Assembly: GCA_034509755.1 (NCBI GenBank)
Contig: CM067545.1
Span: 47,361,062 to 47,425,061 of the forward strand
DNA: 64,000 nt
Direction of reading: 5' to 3'
From: Anisodus tanguticus
Lineage: Eukaryota; Streptophyta; Magnoliopsida; Solanales; Solanaceae
Numbering within the stretch: the stretch's first letter is position 1; each line of letters opens with the position of its first letter. Under the pieces are notes generated by a model. The model searched no databases and was not told the DNA's origin. It worked only from the letters and a program-made list of their open reading frames with translations. The position numbers were made by a program, and so were the translations under genes. Positions 1 through 10,975 of the stretch are shown piece by piece.

Positions 1-1690
1 TCGGAAAACTAGGAAATCCGGCAGAGGTTCGAGAGAGTATTTTATTCTGAGTCTCTAAGTCTTAGAATGTTATTCTGAAAATTGGTATAGAATAATGAAA
101 ATGAATGCCTCTATTTATAGTTGAAAATTAGGTCAAAAAATCGGATTAGGGTTTGACCTTGGGCCTGGCCCAAAATCGACGCAGAGGCGTCGCGACCCTA
201 GGGTATGGGCGATTTGGCGCTCGACGTGCAGTTGCATTGCCACGATTTAATTTCCGTGCATTCTTAATTAAATCTAAAGTCCAATTTTGACTTAATTAAT
301 GTAATCATTATTTATTTAAATGTCTTTATTCCAAATCGAACATTTTAATTACTCTCTCAATACATCCTTAGGTCGAAATGGACAATCGACATAGTGTGAC
401 CCTACATGCCTTCTCATATTGACATTAATCAAATTAAGGTCTACGCGGAACTCCTAGACGGCGCCGGAAGACGAACTCAATATGTGAAGTACGTTTACGC
501 GAATCCAGTAAACTTAACCTTTATGTGGTAAGATAAAATCCTTTCATTCATGACACACCCGATCAAGCTTAGGATTTGTCAAGTGTCTATCCAAATGGCT
601 TAATTATTGTATCTCATCTATATTAGTTGACGACTAGACCATATTATAAATATGTCTATTGCGTTGGCCAACGACTCAGTCAACCTAATATCATTGAGAA
701 TCCGAGTGTTCTCTCGAACATACATTCGAGGAATGAATCCTAATCTTGGCTCAACTACCACCTTCAATCCACATCGTAATGTACCCAATACAAGCCGTAT
801 CTCAACCTACAAGGTATTTGATAGGACGAGATCAAAGTACATTACTTTGTAGATAAGACGCGTATTGACCTCAGTCTAAGGACTTCTATCTCCTACATGC
901 TGATCATACGTTAGACAAGTATAACAAACAGTATATCAACAGGGTATACCAATACTTCCAAAGTATCCATGTGTCCATCACGAGTAACCATTACTCGTAG
1001 CAGGTGAGACATACTACATCCTCTAAGGATGTGATGCAGACCACATGTCGACTTATCATATAACATCGATATCCCATTCTTGATGATCATTAGTCGAGGC
1101 TATTTTAAGAGTTACGCTCTATCATAAAATATTAATGAATAATTACAAACAATCAAATAATAATTAAATAATTGCAAATGCCAAAATATTAATCTCCATT
1201 AATAATAATATGAATGTGTATAAAGTACATTTGTCCTAATACAGATTGTCTCTATGACATAAATATACTTTCATATTAAAAGCATGAAGGACATTAGAAA
1301 TGTTGATTGAACTTTTTGCCCTTCGTTAAAAGACTCTATAATAGACAAAATAGTCAATTAATAATTGTCCTAATATTGGTTTAGGAATAGACATTTAATT
1401 ATTGCGCTAATATTTAGAACTTCAAACCCAACTAAAACATATTCTTACATAAGTTCCTTACCGTATACGAAATTGCATGAACTTCTAATACCTTAAACAT
1501 CCACCTTCCTAGAAAGATTGTGTCCTATACAAACCACTATTCCCAACCGTAAAATAGAGTTTAAATAAGAGCCATATAGTTAATCCTGTTAGGAGTCAAA
1601 TAGCTCGTCCAATATTACCTTTCACGATTAAGATCAACTAGGAAATATTTCACATGGAGTAGAACACTTCAGTCGCCTCTTACTATATAT
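1..1690 (-). repeat. LTR-like non-coding retroelement sequence facing left
   Basis: No protein can be read here. On the minus strand 111-120 reads CTATAAATAG, a good TATA box, so a promoter appears to point out of the left edge. A GC-rich patch lies at 170-235 and the rest is AT-rich. This composition, with a long leaderless stretch before a lone TATA box, resembles the U3 part of an LTR or the non-coding tail of a copia element. No terminal repeat or target duplication can be seen because the element leaves the window. The family is not recognised. Confidence 0.4.
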
Positions 1691-2380
1691 ATATATATGA
1701 CAATATTTTCTCATTGATTCCAGCATGCACGATATCTGTGTTTCTACATGTAATTTTAATTTCTTTTATCACAAGAAGTGTAATAAATTATGTTAGCATG
1801 CCATCTTGCTTTAGTTTTATCCTTTCCTTCTTGCTGTTTATACTTTTTCTTATCAAGGTTTGTTGGTGTTTTGGGTATGAATGTATCTCCTCTTTGTAAG
1901 TTTGTATAATGATCAAGTTTTTAGGGCTGATTTGTTTGGATTTTGAGTAAATACGTTGTGTTGTATGCTTGATTCAACTGTGACACCTTTGATCGTTCCG
2001 TGAATTCTCTTTTCAAATTTAATTACATGCATCTATTTCCATTGAGAATATATTATGAGATTTAGCATATCTATTTTGATATGATGTTATTGCATTATTT
2101 AATAATATGTTCTTATGCTTGTCCTAGAAACAAAACATGATCAGTTATTTTAGAGGTAATTTAATTTTTTTTTTATCAATTTAACCGACTATCTTTTGTT
2201 GGTACGTAACTCCGCGTGCCTCAAGTATGTTGCCCTTTCAGTTAGACACGTGATATTAGAAGGTATCTTAATTATATTGTGGGTACAAACACTAAAATTT
2301 GAGCTTAAATCTCTTGGAGTATGTTGCAGTTGAAAAATAAGATTTTTGAGTTGTCGAGGGTGTGGATGTAAAGTATACCC
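1691..2380. other. AT-rich intergenic sequence, no gene seen
   Basis: A short (TA)n run lies at about 1684-1698. The rest is plain AT-rich sequence with no coding signal. It ends where the gypsy LTR begins. Confidence 0.6.
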
Positions 2381-2582
2381 TGTGTAACACTCAAAAAATA
2401 CCTTTAAGTTTGTAGCCGAATCAAGTGACAATCGAAGGTGGAAACATCAAAATGAGCAGGCGACAGAATGCTAAGTCGATAACCGAACTGACTCGTAACC
2501 GAATCCACTAGTCCTAGCCTTCGGCTCAAAAAGCTTCATCGGCTATTACAGAAGCTTAGCCGAATCACAATTCTGAGGAACG
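2381..2582 (+). repeat. Truncated 5' LTR of the gypsy element
   Basis: About 200 bp aligns with the first 200 bp of the 3' LTR at 8811 with scattered mismatches. Shared marks include the phrase CTAGTCCTAGCCTTCGGCT. The match stops at GAGGAACGAT, where the sequence switches directly into coding sequence, so the LTR promoter, R, U5 and primer site are gone. Confidence 0.8.
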
Positions 2583-3134
2583 ATGATCAAGCCAACCGCC
2601 AATATAGATGAAGGAAGGTGGTTCATCAATCAGGCTTCTGGAAAGAAAGAGGCACCACCGAGTGTCGTATCCAGGACTCAGAAAAGAAGGATGCAGCATG
2701 CCAAAGCTTTGCGCAAGATGAATCAAACGTTGCATATGATATCTATTGCTAAGACGGTCGATAAGCAGGAAATTCCGGAGTCTGTCATAGCTGAGGCTAT
2801 TGAGAGGGCATTCGACTCAATATCTTCAGAGACAGTGCTGCATGAAGAAGAAGTTGTGGACCAACCAGAGCTGAATATACAGGTTAGTGACAACCCGACA
2901 GAGGAACCCCGATGGGAGATTACTATCCTGGAAGAATCGCTAGTCGAGATGGTTCCACAGATCGCGCAGAGGATCCAAGCATTAGAACCTCAACCAATTC
3001 CTATATGCCTCCAGGAGATGGAAGATATTAACTTCTCGTCAACAAAATTGGATGAGGTAGGAGATTTCATCCTTGATTTTTTAAGCATGATTCAGTCGAT
3101 GAGATCTGGGCAGCTATTGAAATGGTCAACCTGA
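2583..3134 (+). pseudogene. Gypsy gag-pol linker fragment
   Basis: A 183-codon open frame starts at the deletion join. It is basic near its start (TQKRRMQHAKALRKM) and then acidic, rich in Glu, with no zinc knuckle. This composition fits the spacer between gag and protease in Tat-type polyproteins. The true gag N-terminus, capsid and nucleocapsid are missing. The ATG at 2583 is created at the join and is not the original start. The assignment rests on position before the protease, as no catalytic motif is present. Confidence 0.55.
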
Positions 3135-3244
3135 TTCCATGTGAGTTCTAGGTCAGCCGCTCTACACTGGATAGTCTAGAAGGTGATGTGTGTGTGGAAT
3201 AAACTGAATGGGCAACTATAGCTGATACCACAGCTAAGGACTCT

Positions 3245-3843
3245 TTGAGCACTGTATTTGGTGCACTTACGGAAGAGATGGTTAAACACCTCAAACCCAT
3301 CTATGTTAATGCTTACATCAACGACAAAACTATCAACCGAGTGTTCGTCGATAATAGGGTTGTGTTGAATGTGATGTCGTTGCTTACTTTGAAAGGTCTC
3401 AACAAAACCAGGGAGGATCTCATCCCAACTAACATGAAAATGGCTAGCTTTATGGGAGAGACCTCTAATGCTTTGGGAATTTTTTAATAGCAGAAATCAC
3501 TGTAGGTCCTAAAACGGTCCAATCTGCCTTCTTTGTAATAGATGGCAAACCATCCTACTCCATTCTGTTGGGTAGAGACTGGATTCACACCAACCGATGC
3601 CTTCTTTCTAGCATGCATCAAAAGCTTAATTTTTGGGAATGAGACAAGATAGAGATCGTCCCAGCCGATGATAACCCATTTCAAGCAGGGGTTAAGAACT
3701 TGGAGGTTGCCTTATATTCACCCTATATGGCTCCCATAACTGTCACGGAGCAATACGAAGAAGGATCTTGGGAATACTGCAATCTTACTCTATGAGGTTT
3801 TGAAATAAAACAATTAGCTGAACCACGACTTACCTTGGAAGAG
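3245..3843 (+). pseudogene. Gypsy aspartic protease remnant
   Basis: The fragment reads through the retropepsin fold, which would cut the polyprotein. The active-site loop reads FVDNRVVLNV, where the family usually has D-[ST/N]-G, so the Gly after the Asp is replaced by Arg. The second hallmark, ILLGRDWIHTN, is well kept downstream of a stop or shift at about 3487. Further in-frame stops lie near 3641 and 3795. The protein would be inactive. Gypsy origin is certain from the GRDWIH block; the Tat lineage is inferred. Confidence 0.8.
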
Positions 3844-3847
3844 TTAG

Positions 3848-4726
3848 ATGACTAAGGAGACCCAAATAATACGTGGTATGTGGCATCAACTGACTTCTCT
3901 AAGTTCTAAAATAAGGATAGTCGAGGCATTACAGGTAAAGGACTACAACATAGAACCAACACTGGCAACTGATGACATTGAGCTGCTGATAGAACTTGAA
4001 TCGCCCATAAGAAGGGTTATTCCTAGTTTTGAGTCTCAGGATCCCTTGGAAGATATTAACTTGGGTACTGAGGAAGCCCCCGAGCTAACAGATATTAGTG
4101 GTTTGCTGAAGGAGGAGGATAAACAAAGCATAACGGCTCTTCTACTGCAGTATAAGGACTGCTTCGCATGGGATTATCATGAGATGCCTGGGCTAACACG
4201 TACTTTGGTAGAGCATAGATTGCCAATTAATGATGGTTTTACACCTCATAAACAATTGCCCTGAAGATATCACCCTCAGGTGATGCCTTAAATCAAAGCT
4301 GAGATTGAACAACTGCTGAAGGTCGGGTTCATCAGAACGACTAGGTATGTGGAATGGTTGGCAAAAATTATGCTAATCAAGAAGAATAATGGCAAGGTTC
4401 GGGTATGTATTGATTACAGAAACCTAAATCTGGTCACTCCCAAAGATGAATACGTCATACATGTAGTCGATATGCTAGTCGATTCGGTAGCCACTAATAG
4501 TGTGCTGACATTCATGGATGGATACTTCGGTTCTAATCAAATAGCAGTGGCCGAGGAGGACATTCACAAGACTGTTTTTAGGTGTCCACGAGCCTTGGGC
4601 ATTTATGAGTGGGTAGTTATGCTGTTTGTTCTGAAGAATGTTGGTGCTACTTATCAGAGGGCAATGAATACCATCTTCCATGATCTGATCGGCAAGATTG
4701 TGGAGGTCTACATTGATGACGTATAA
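3848..4726 (+). pseudogene. Gypsy reverse transcriptase, truncated at the catalytic YIDD
   Basis: The first part (to 4264) is the region just before RT, with the typical YKDCFAWDYHEMPGL. After stops at about 4263 and 4289, the RT palm and fingers follow from 4349: KVRVCIDYRNLN, then FMDGYFGSNQI and the catalytic VYIDDV at 4709-4726. The frame ends immediately after YIDDV because of an internal deletion, so RT thumb, RNase H and the integrase core are absent. The fragment would polymerise nothing. Confidence 0.88.
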
Positions 4727-4892
4727 ATTCGGCAAATGGTCACCAAATTGGGAAGGACCCTTCGTCGTAAGTCAACGGATTGCTGGCAACGCGTATCGAC
4801 TAATAAAAATGCCTAATGAAGAGCTTGACAGAAACATAAATGACAAATACTTAAAGAAGTACTACCCTTCGATTTGGGGTATGCACGTGTAA
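4722..4892 (+). pseudogene. Gypsy integrase C-terminal fragment
   Basis: Directly after the RT join the sequence reads KFGKWSPNWEGPFVV and then GNAYRL, the C-terminal integrase block (GPF...Y.L) that binds DNA. The HHCC zinc finger and the DDE core are missing. It is in a different frame from RT. The frame ends at 4890-4892. Confidence 0.8.
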
Positions 4893-5110
4893 ACAACAGT
4901 GACAGACCGACTGCCTGGCCGTACAGAGGAACATAATTCTCTTCGATTTGGGGAATACATGAATGAATGGTAGCCATAGACCGGAGGCCTGGTCATAGTC
5001 ACATAAAAGGCAGAAAAGTACTTCCATTCGATTTAGGGAAAGAAGGAGTAAACAACAGCCACAGACCGATTGCTTGGTCACAAAAATAGACCCTTCGATT
5101 TGGGGTCAAT
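4862..5110 (+). repeat. Imperfect tandem repeats after integrase
   Basis: The phrase CTTCGATTTGGGG, with variants, recurs at about 4867, 4941, 5028 and 5092. Each copy is followed by related text containing CAGACCGA and TGCCTGGTC-like words. The period is irregular, about 65-90 bp. Such arrays between pol and the 3' end are common in Tat/Ogre-type elements. No coding role is seen. Confidence 0.7.
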
Positions 5111-5114
5111 AAAA

Positions 5115-8100
5115 CTAGGAAGGCAAGTTGGTTGACATGTCACCAGTTAGAGGTTGCGCTACATCATCAGTCACATGTGTCTCAGGATTAGCCGAATCTA
5201 CTGATGCTTGGTCACTCTGGATAGCCGCAGTCTCTTTTTCATCCTCGGCCGCACCAACGGCTACTACCTCATCTGCTCATACTTCTTTTGGAAACCCCCT
5301 TTCCGCATCCAATAAAGGCTCAGCCACCACCACTGATGGGATATCGATAAAAGCTTGAGTGTCGACTGCTAGAGTATCCTTTGGTTGCTGTTCAGCTTCT
5401 GACAATACCTCTTAAGTAACAGAAGCGACAATGGCTTTAGATTGCAAGTCCATGAGGATTTCGGCTGACAACTGAGCAACGAAATCAACTGGCAAAGGAG
5501 TAGTCGTAACAGAATAATGAGTTCCCTCGGATACCACTTTGAAAAAACTAGTAGGGAGTGTTGGCGTTGTTTGAGCAAGTCTGTTTTTCTATGCAGTCCA
5601 CTCATTCTCCAGTTGGGCCAGCCGTTCACTGCCCGCTTCCTGATTTAATTCCCAAACCATATGTTGATTACCAAGTTCTCGGATCTTGTTATCCAAATGA
5701 ATGTCCTGCCGAAACAAAGAAGAGCGGGAAGTATCTTGGGCCTTAATAGTCGACTCCAAGGCACTTATAGCGAGAGTAATAACCTTTATCTCCGTCTGGA
5801 TTCTCTCTAGACCGGCTCATAGTTTTGACAGCTGCTCCTGCAAGTCATTCATTCGGATGTCATTCTGCTGCCTTTCTGCATTCACCTTATTGAAAGAAAT
5901 CTGAATGTGGCTCTTCTGTTGCCGAAGAGAGCCCAAGTATTGCAGAGCAGCGACCGCCTCATCATGACTATTTTTGGCCATTTTGTGTAAAGTGAATAAG
6001 TCATTAAGAGCCAAGGCCATGTCATTATAAGCGGTTTCCAAAACTTAGAGAACCCTTTGTTTCTTTTGACAATTGGAACAGAGAAGCCCTCAAAGCATGG
6101 AACTCTTCTTTGCTGGTCGGAATCCCCTGACAAGAGACTCCGCAACTCGCTCCCGATGAATGCCAACCGGTGAAGATGGGCAGGTGCAATATCGACTGAG
6201 CAAAAATATTGCAGAAGCACGTCTTCAGGGATAATCTTGGCTGGCGCTTCTGAGTCATCAATTGGGGGATTATCTCCAGCCATCTCATATACAGAAAAAG
6301 GGTAGGTTCAAAATAGAGGCAAGGGTTTGGAAATAGTGAAGGTCCAAGCATAAGAAAAAGGATATACCTCTATGGCTGCATCAGCATAAAAATCTTCGGC
6401 TGCCTTGACAGGAGAAATTTTGTCCTTGGGGACAGCCGAGAACGAATTCTGCGAATACGTGGAAGCATGAGCCGAAGAAGACGATCCAATATGAAGAAGG
6501 GGCAAACGTTGTATGTGACCGTCTACGTCTTATGAGTTGTGGTCCCTGAAAGGGCAAACAGAAAATATGAATATTGAAAGATAACCGATGTGAAGGTATT
6601 TAAGCTAGACAAGGGATATACCTCAATTTCCTCCGCTTCCTCAGCAGAATCGGGAACTCTGGTTGTATGGCGTTCTTTCACACTATGATCTTGGATGACA
6701 ACCCCTCCGCTTCGTTTAGGTTACCTTGGAACAGATTTCCTGGGTGACGGGGATTCGTTATTGGAAGTGGTCTCCAAATTGACAAACGTTGGGAGGGATT
6801 GAGTTGCTAAAAGACGCATAAAAGATAGCTAAAAATTCACAAGAATAATCTGGCCAACACATAAGTAGAAGACAGTTTACCTTTTCTCTTCGTCTGTCGC
6901 ATTCTGACAAAATATCTTGAGGCAGCAGGTCTAGCCGATCTAAGGAGAGAAGCTTTCAGAGGGGCCTCTTTCATCCGCAGTTTAGGGGTTTCTTGGGTCT
7001 TTTTCTTCTTTGACAGGACCAGCCGATCATAGTAGACATTTAGAGGAGACTGGAAGAATTTCTCTTTGGCCGTGTTCCACCAGTCATCATAAACAAAAAT
7101 AGTATTTGCTCTCGGGGAAAATGACTTCCAGTCAAATAGGGCGAGCCTATTAAGATTGTGATCAACTATTTTTGCATCAAGAATTCAACGTTGGGTTGAA
7201 CAAATAATACTGCGGTGAGGCCATAGTACGTGCTGAGTTAGATCGAATTATTGTGCCACAAAGTTTGGCCGATAAGGTTCCGTGGTCAACTTATTATTCC
7301 TAGAGATGGGCTTCAAGCCACCCAATATATCCCTTGCCGTCAGAATGTGCCCCCATATGAGGGCCATAGTTCTTCGCTGAAAGAATGTAAGGTTATCATC
7401 GGCTACTTGACGGACCCAATCAGGGGTGGCCCATCTCTCGAGGACCGGTTGCCAATCCGTGTAATGGTCTCGAGACAGACCATCCAGGGTGGAGACTGCA
7501 GTGAAGGCATCCTGGGGAACGAAGGGTGTTTTTTGAAGAGTATCGGCTAGTACCGACGGGTTTAATGGAAAACAACGGTCATCAAAATCATCAGGAATAA
7601 ACTCCGGGAAATACAGGGTGATCCATAGCTGAAGGAACCACAGGGGACCGGCTAAGGTATCCAGATTTTTGGAGTCCCTTAACCTTGCTTGGGCATCGCC
7701 AAGATCCATATAAAGATAAGTCAGGAAGAGAGATTCTCAGCTGACATCTTCCCATGAAATGGCTAACGCAGCATAAATTTACAGTTCCTTCGCGACTGCA
7801 CAAGACCTTGTGCAGACAAAATATCGGCTGACCCAAAAAAGCAGGAAATCATGATGCTCAGCATCATCGACTGGGAGAGGTGATACTCGACTGTTGTTGG
7901 CCATGAAGTGGCCATAGTTAGAGGAAGTCTTTGAGACCTTGATGCCCAAGTTGTCAACATCTATATCGCCTAAGACATGCGCTTCGACTCCCAGTATAGG
8001 AAGGCCAAGTACTGCTATCACGTCGAGTAGTGTGGGGGTCATCATCCCCCAAGGGAAAACAAAGGCTTTGGCAGTAGTCGACCAATAACCAAGGAAGGCA

Positions 8101-8468
8101 TATATGAGACCAATGTTACAGGGGAGGTCAAACTCCGATAGCGCAATAGCGTCATAGAGACCCATGCGTCTCCATTCAGCATCTCTGGCAGACTTCGCTC
8201 GTTCTAACCAACCAGAATAGTTGGTAATCATGTCCGACCAGGTACACAGGCTAGCTGGACAACGGTCACCGGTGAACCAATTACAGGTAATAGAAAGATC
8301 AAAGTTTGCCGAGCTAAGATACTGAGAAAGAAGGAGTTCGCCTTGTTCAGATGTACTATAAAGAGCAAGAACCAATTGTTCATCGATTAAGGCAAAGGTA
8401 GGGGTTAGGTCACCAGCAGCCAAATTGGCGTTATCTGATCCCTGAGATAGAGAGAAAGATGAAGACAT
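5115..8468 (-). pseudogene. Antisense plant-mobile-domain gene of the gypsy element
   Basis: Read leftwards, this is a gene of up to four exons. Exon 1 (8468 to about 6881) has a plant mobile domain: the hallmark FPWGMMTPTLLDVIAVLGLP lies near residues 115-135, with WHxW-poor but similar helical text after it. Two stops in the same frame (7779-7781 and about 7738) and further ones below 7250 break it. GT-AG introns are suggested at 6880-6807, 6621-6546 and 6367-6284, each 74-84 bp. Joining exons 1-2 and 3-4 keeps the frame; joining 2-3 needs a one-base shift. The last exon holds a Gln/Glu-rich likely coiled coil (about 6040-5820) and ends at 5115 with four stops inside. Mobile-domain proteins occur in transposons and silencing factors; the role within Tat elements is not known to me. 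Confidence 0.75.
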
Positions 8469-8556
8469 GGTTCTTTAATTAAGAAAATAGGGTTTTTTTT
8501 GGAGAATTTGGGAACGACTGATGACTAAGTGAGAAATCTCTGGGGGATGTCTCTCC

Positions 8557-8566
8557 TTAAATATCC
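8557..8566 (-). promoter_or_regulatory. TATA-like box upstream of the antisense gene
   Basis: On the minus strand the sequence reads GATATTTAAGG about 90 bp upstream of the ATG at 8468. Spacing fits a plant TATA box with a 5' UTR of some 60 nt. It lies outside the 3' LTR, so the antisense gene would have its own promoter. Confidence 0.45.
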
Positions 8567-8810
8567 CTTTTCTTTTTGGAAGATGTGGCTGACACGCATT
8601 GTGACTCCTTTATTTCAAACGTGCGGCTGAAACTCAGTGGGAAGCCGAGACGTCTCAGTTAAAAGGAGGAAACTTTTCAGAGAAAAATCATCATTGCATA
8701 CATTTAGAACAAAAGTGATTGAAATGACACCCGCGGTTGCTACACAAAATGACGGCTATTTTTTAATACATCAACTCAACAGTTGCACTCGAGTTAATGT
8801 AGGGGGCAAT

Positions 8811-9505
8811 TGTTAACACTCAAAAACTACTTTTAAGTGTGTAGCTGAATCAAGTGGCAGCCGAAGGTGGAAACATCAAAATGAGCATGCGACAGAATGC
8901 TAAGTCGATAACCGAACTGACTAGTAGCCGAATCTACTAGTCCTAGCCTTCGGCTAAAAAATCTTCATTGTCTATTACAGTAGCCTAGCCGAGTCACAAT
9001 TTCGAGGAACGATTAAGACCCACACATATTTGGACGCCTCGAAGACCAAGTCAAAGAGCATCCTAGACCCCAAGAAATGGTAACAACCAGCAGTAGCTAG
9101 AAGGAAGTGTCATTAATCGTGCAAGAGGGAATCAAGGAGCAAAAATCGGCACCACCTCCTCATAGTTGGTTAGGGGATTTAGTGGCTAACATAGGGGGAT
9201 CACGTTTTATTTCTTGGAGTATAAATATAGGATCATTTGTACAGAAAAGGACACATCCAATCAATCAAGAAACTGATTTTTTCATATCTTCATTCTATCT
9301 TTATCGCCTCTATTGCACTCTAGTTGTATTTATGTTTCTTACCACTTAGTTTACACAATCACCATCCTAACGCTTTCTGGAGTAGTTGGGGAACCCATTG
9401 CTGGAAGTTAGAGTTCCGCTTCCAGTCCAAATCGCTTAGTTAAGGAGTCAATTTGTCATCCGATTTCGTCAGCCGATAAAAAGGCAAACATTTCGGACTG
9501 AAACA
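8811..9505 (+). repeat. 3' LTR of the gypsy element
   Basis: It starts TGTTAACACTC just after the polypurine tract TAGGGGGCAA (8800-8809) and ends ...CTGAAACA. Its first 200 bp match the truncated 5' LTR. A TATA box, TATAAATA, is at 9220-9227, which places the start of transcription near 9250. Length is about 695 bp. Confidence 0.75.
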
Positions 9506-9557
9506 ATAGAATAAAACATTAGCTTGCTAATATTTATCTTCTCATATATATATTAAT

Positions 9558-9889
9558 TGTTAAGAGTCTCACATCGGATATGGAATGGAAACATGAACTC
9601 CTTATATGGACTTGACAATCCTCACCCTACAAGCTTGTAGGGTGAGGATTGTCCAAATCGATATAAGGAGTCCATGTTCCCATTTCATATTTGATGGGGG
9701 ACTCTTAACACTCCCCCGCACGCTCATACCTTGTTAACTGGAGCATGAATAATATAATTTGGGGGCCCAACATCGGATATGGAATGAGAACATGGACTCC
9801 TTATATGGACTCCTTATATGGACTTGGACAATCATCGCCCTATAAGCTAGCTTTTGGGGTTAAGTTAGGCTCAAAATTCATTTTTTACA
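9558..9889. mobile_element. Rearranged miniature LTR element (TRIM-like) with a palindrome
   Basis: Arms at 9558-9633 and 9634-9710 are near-perfect reverse complements centred on AAGCTT at 9631-9636. Each begins TGTTAAGAGTC and carries the CACATCGGATATGG word of a short LTR. After them comes the family's polypurine tract and internal sequence in minus orientation (9711-9765), then a plus-strand LTR piece ending TTTTTTACA at 9889. The same LTR and internal sequence occur at 53301-53553. No protein is encoded. A 16-bp unit CTCCTTATATGGACTC is duplicated in tandem near 9796-9826. Confidence 0.7.
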
Positions 9890-10504
9890 TTAATGTGATG
9901 TGCGAATATAGAAAAGAACTGTGAGAAAGAATACAAAATGTGTGCTTCAAATTATTTACAGTGTTTAGACAATATTTTAAACTGTTGAAGTTGCAAAAGT
10001 GTATTTGAAGTTGAAACTAAAAAATAAAGTATTTGAAAGTCGAAACTATTTTTAAACATGGATTTCACTTGAAAAAAATAGATTTTATTCGTAAAAATCA
10101 TTTCACTTGAAATATTCCTCAACCCACTTTTTGACTTTGAAAATTCAATATCAAGTTGAAGTTGAAATAATGCTAATCTAAGTTGGTAAAGTACAATAGG
10201 TTATAAGAATTAATTATAGTATAAAATTTAATTATTATACATTAATATATGAAATAATATGGTTTGAAATAAAAGAATATATAATTAAATAAAGTATATA
10301 GTATATACCATATAATTTTAATACTTAGTAGTTTTGGGGTCTAAAATAAGTGTTGTACTTGCTTTAGTACGTAGTTATAGACTTTATCAACCTTAATAAC
10401 CAAAAACACAAATGAGCAACTATATACTTTAATGATTTCATTATGTCAATTATTTTAAAACTCAAAGTTTTTACTTTTAATGATTTCATTATGTCAATTA
10501 TTTT
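9890..10504. other. AT-rich intergenic sequence, no gene seen
   Basis: No coding signal. A 30-bp phrase, TTTAATGATTTCATTATGTC, occurs twice (near 10428 and 10477), just before the insertion site of Copia A. Confidence 0.6.
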
Positions 10505-10710
10505 TGTAAACGTGTAAATATAGGAAACAATATATTCCCTACCCATAATTAGAATATTTCTATATATTATGTAAATATAATTATGGTAAGACTAGGATTC
10601 CTCTTTTGTATAGGCTTAGGATTCCTATTGTATAAGGGATGAATATTGTACTCTATATATACCTTGATATTAATGAAAGACTCCCCAAGGGAGATTAATA
10701 TCATCTTACA
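10505..10710 (+). repeat. 5' LTR of Copia A
   Basis: It begins TGTAAACGTG and ends ATCTTACA. TATA-like CTATATATACC lies near 10651-10662. The end is followed at once by the primer site. Confidence 0.93.
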
Positions 10711-10725
10711 TGGTATCAGAGCCAA
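10711..10725 (+). other. Primer binding site of Copia A (tRNA-Met)
   Basis: TGGTATCAGAGCCAA directly follows the LTR. It is the standard plant copia site complementary to the 3' end of initiator tRNA-Met. Confidence 0.9.
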
Positions 10726-10848
10726 ATAAACAAAACCCTAAAAAAACCTTTCTCTTCCACAGCTGTCGGCTGCCTCTCCTACGCCGCGAACCTCCCGGAT
10801 TTTATTCTTGTTTTTCGGGTTTTGTTCTTCCTTTATTCTCTTCTCTAA

Positions 10849-10975
10849 ATGGCTATCCCTGATTCTTCCACACTTTCTGATGCCTCTACCTCCACAAATC
10901 CCACCACAAAGTCATCCACCCTTCCCAGATCTTGCTCATCCACCCTTCTCAGATCTTGCTCATCCCTGAAATAAT
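10849..10975 (+). pseudogene. Stub of the Copia A gag gene
   Basis: The ATG at 10849 opens MAIPDSSTLSDAST, the gag N-terminus. The same start region in Copia B is at 63685 on the minus strand. After about 40 codons it breaks into a triplicated unit containing CAGATCTTGCTCATC (about 10926, 10950 and 10989). It includes a scrap of LTR, ATATATTCCCTACCCA (about 10974-10989). The frame ends at TAATAT just after. Gag capsid and nucleocapsid are absent. Confidence 0.75.

Larger units (their letters stand above)
2381..9505 (+). mobile_element. Defective Tat-type Ty3/gypsy retrotransposon
   Basis: Matching direct repeats at 2381-2582 and from 8811 mark the LTRs. Between them lie, in gypsy order, remnants of the gag-pol linker, aspartic protease, reverse transcriptase and integrase C-terminus on the plus strand. 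A tandem-repeat spacer and a long antisense gene follow before the 3' LTR. An extra antisense gene between pol and the 3' LTR is a known trait of Tat-lineage elements. Two large deletions are visible: one removed most of the 5' LTR, the primer site and gag (join at 2583); the other removed the end of RT, RNase H and most of integrase (join near 4724). No matching target duplication was found (TACCC on the left, ATAGA on the right). The element cannot be autonomous. Confidence 0.85.

Noticed and set aside
652..852. 66-codon plus-strand frame near the left edge
   Set aside because: No domain, no start context, and it lies in LTR-like sequence that reads the other way.
4862..5110. Regularly spaced repeats that could suggest a CRISPR array
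   Set aside because: Spacing is irregular, spacers are related to each other, and the sequence is a plant retroelement spacer.
9558..9710. Fold-back resembling a microRNA precursor
   Set aside because: The arms are recognisable LTR ends with their own polypurine tract, so it is a rearranged element and not a MIR gene.
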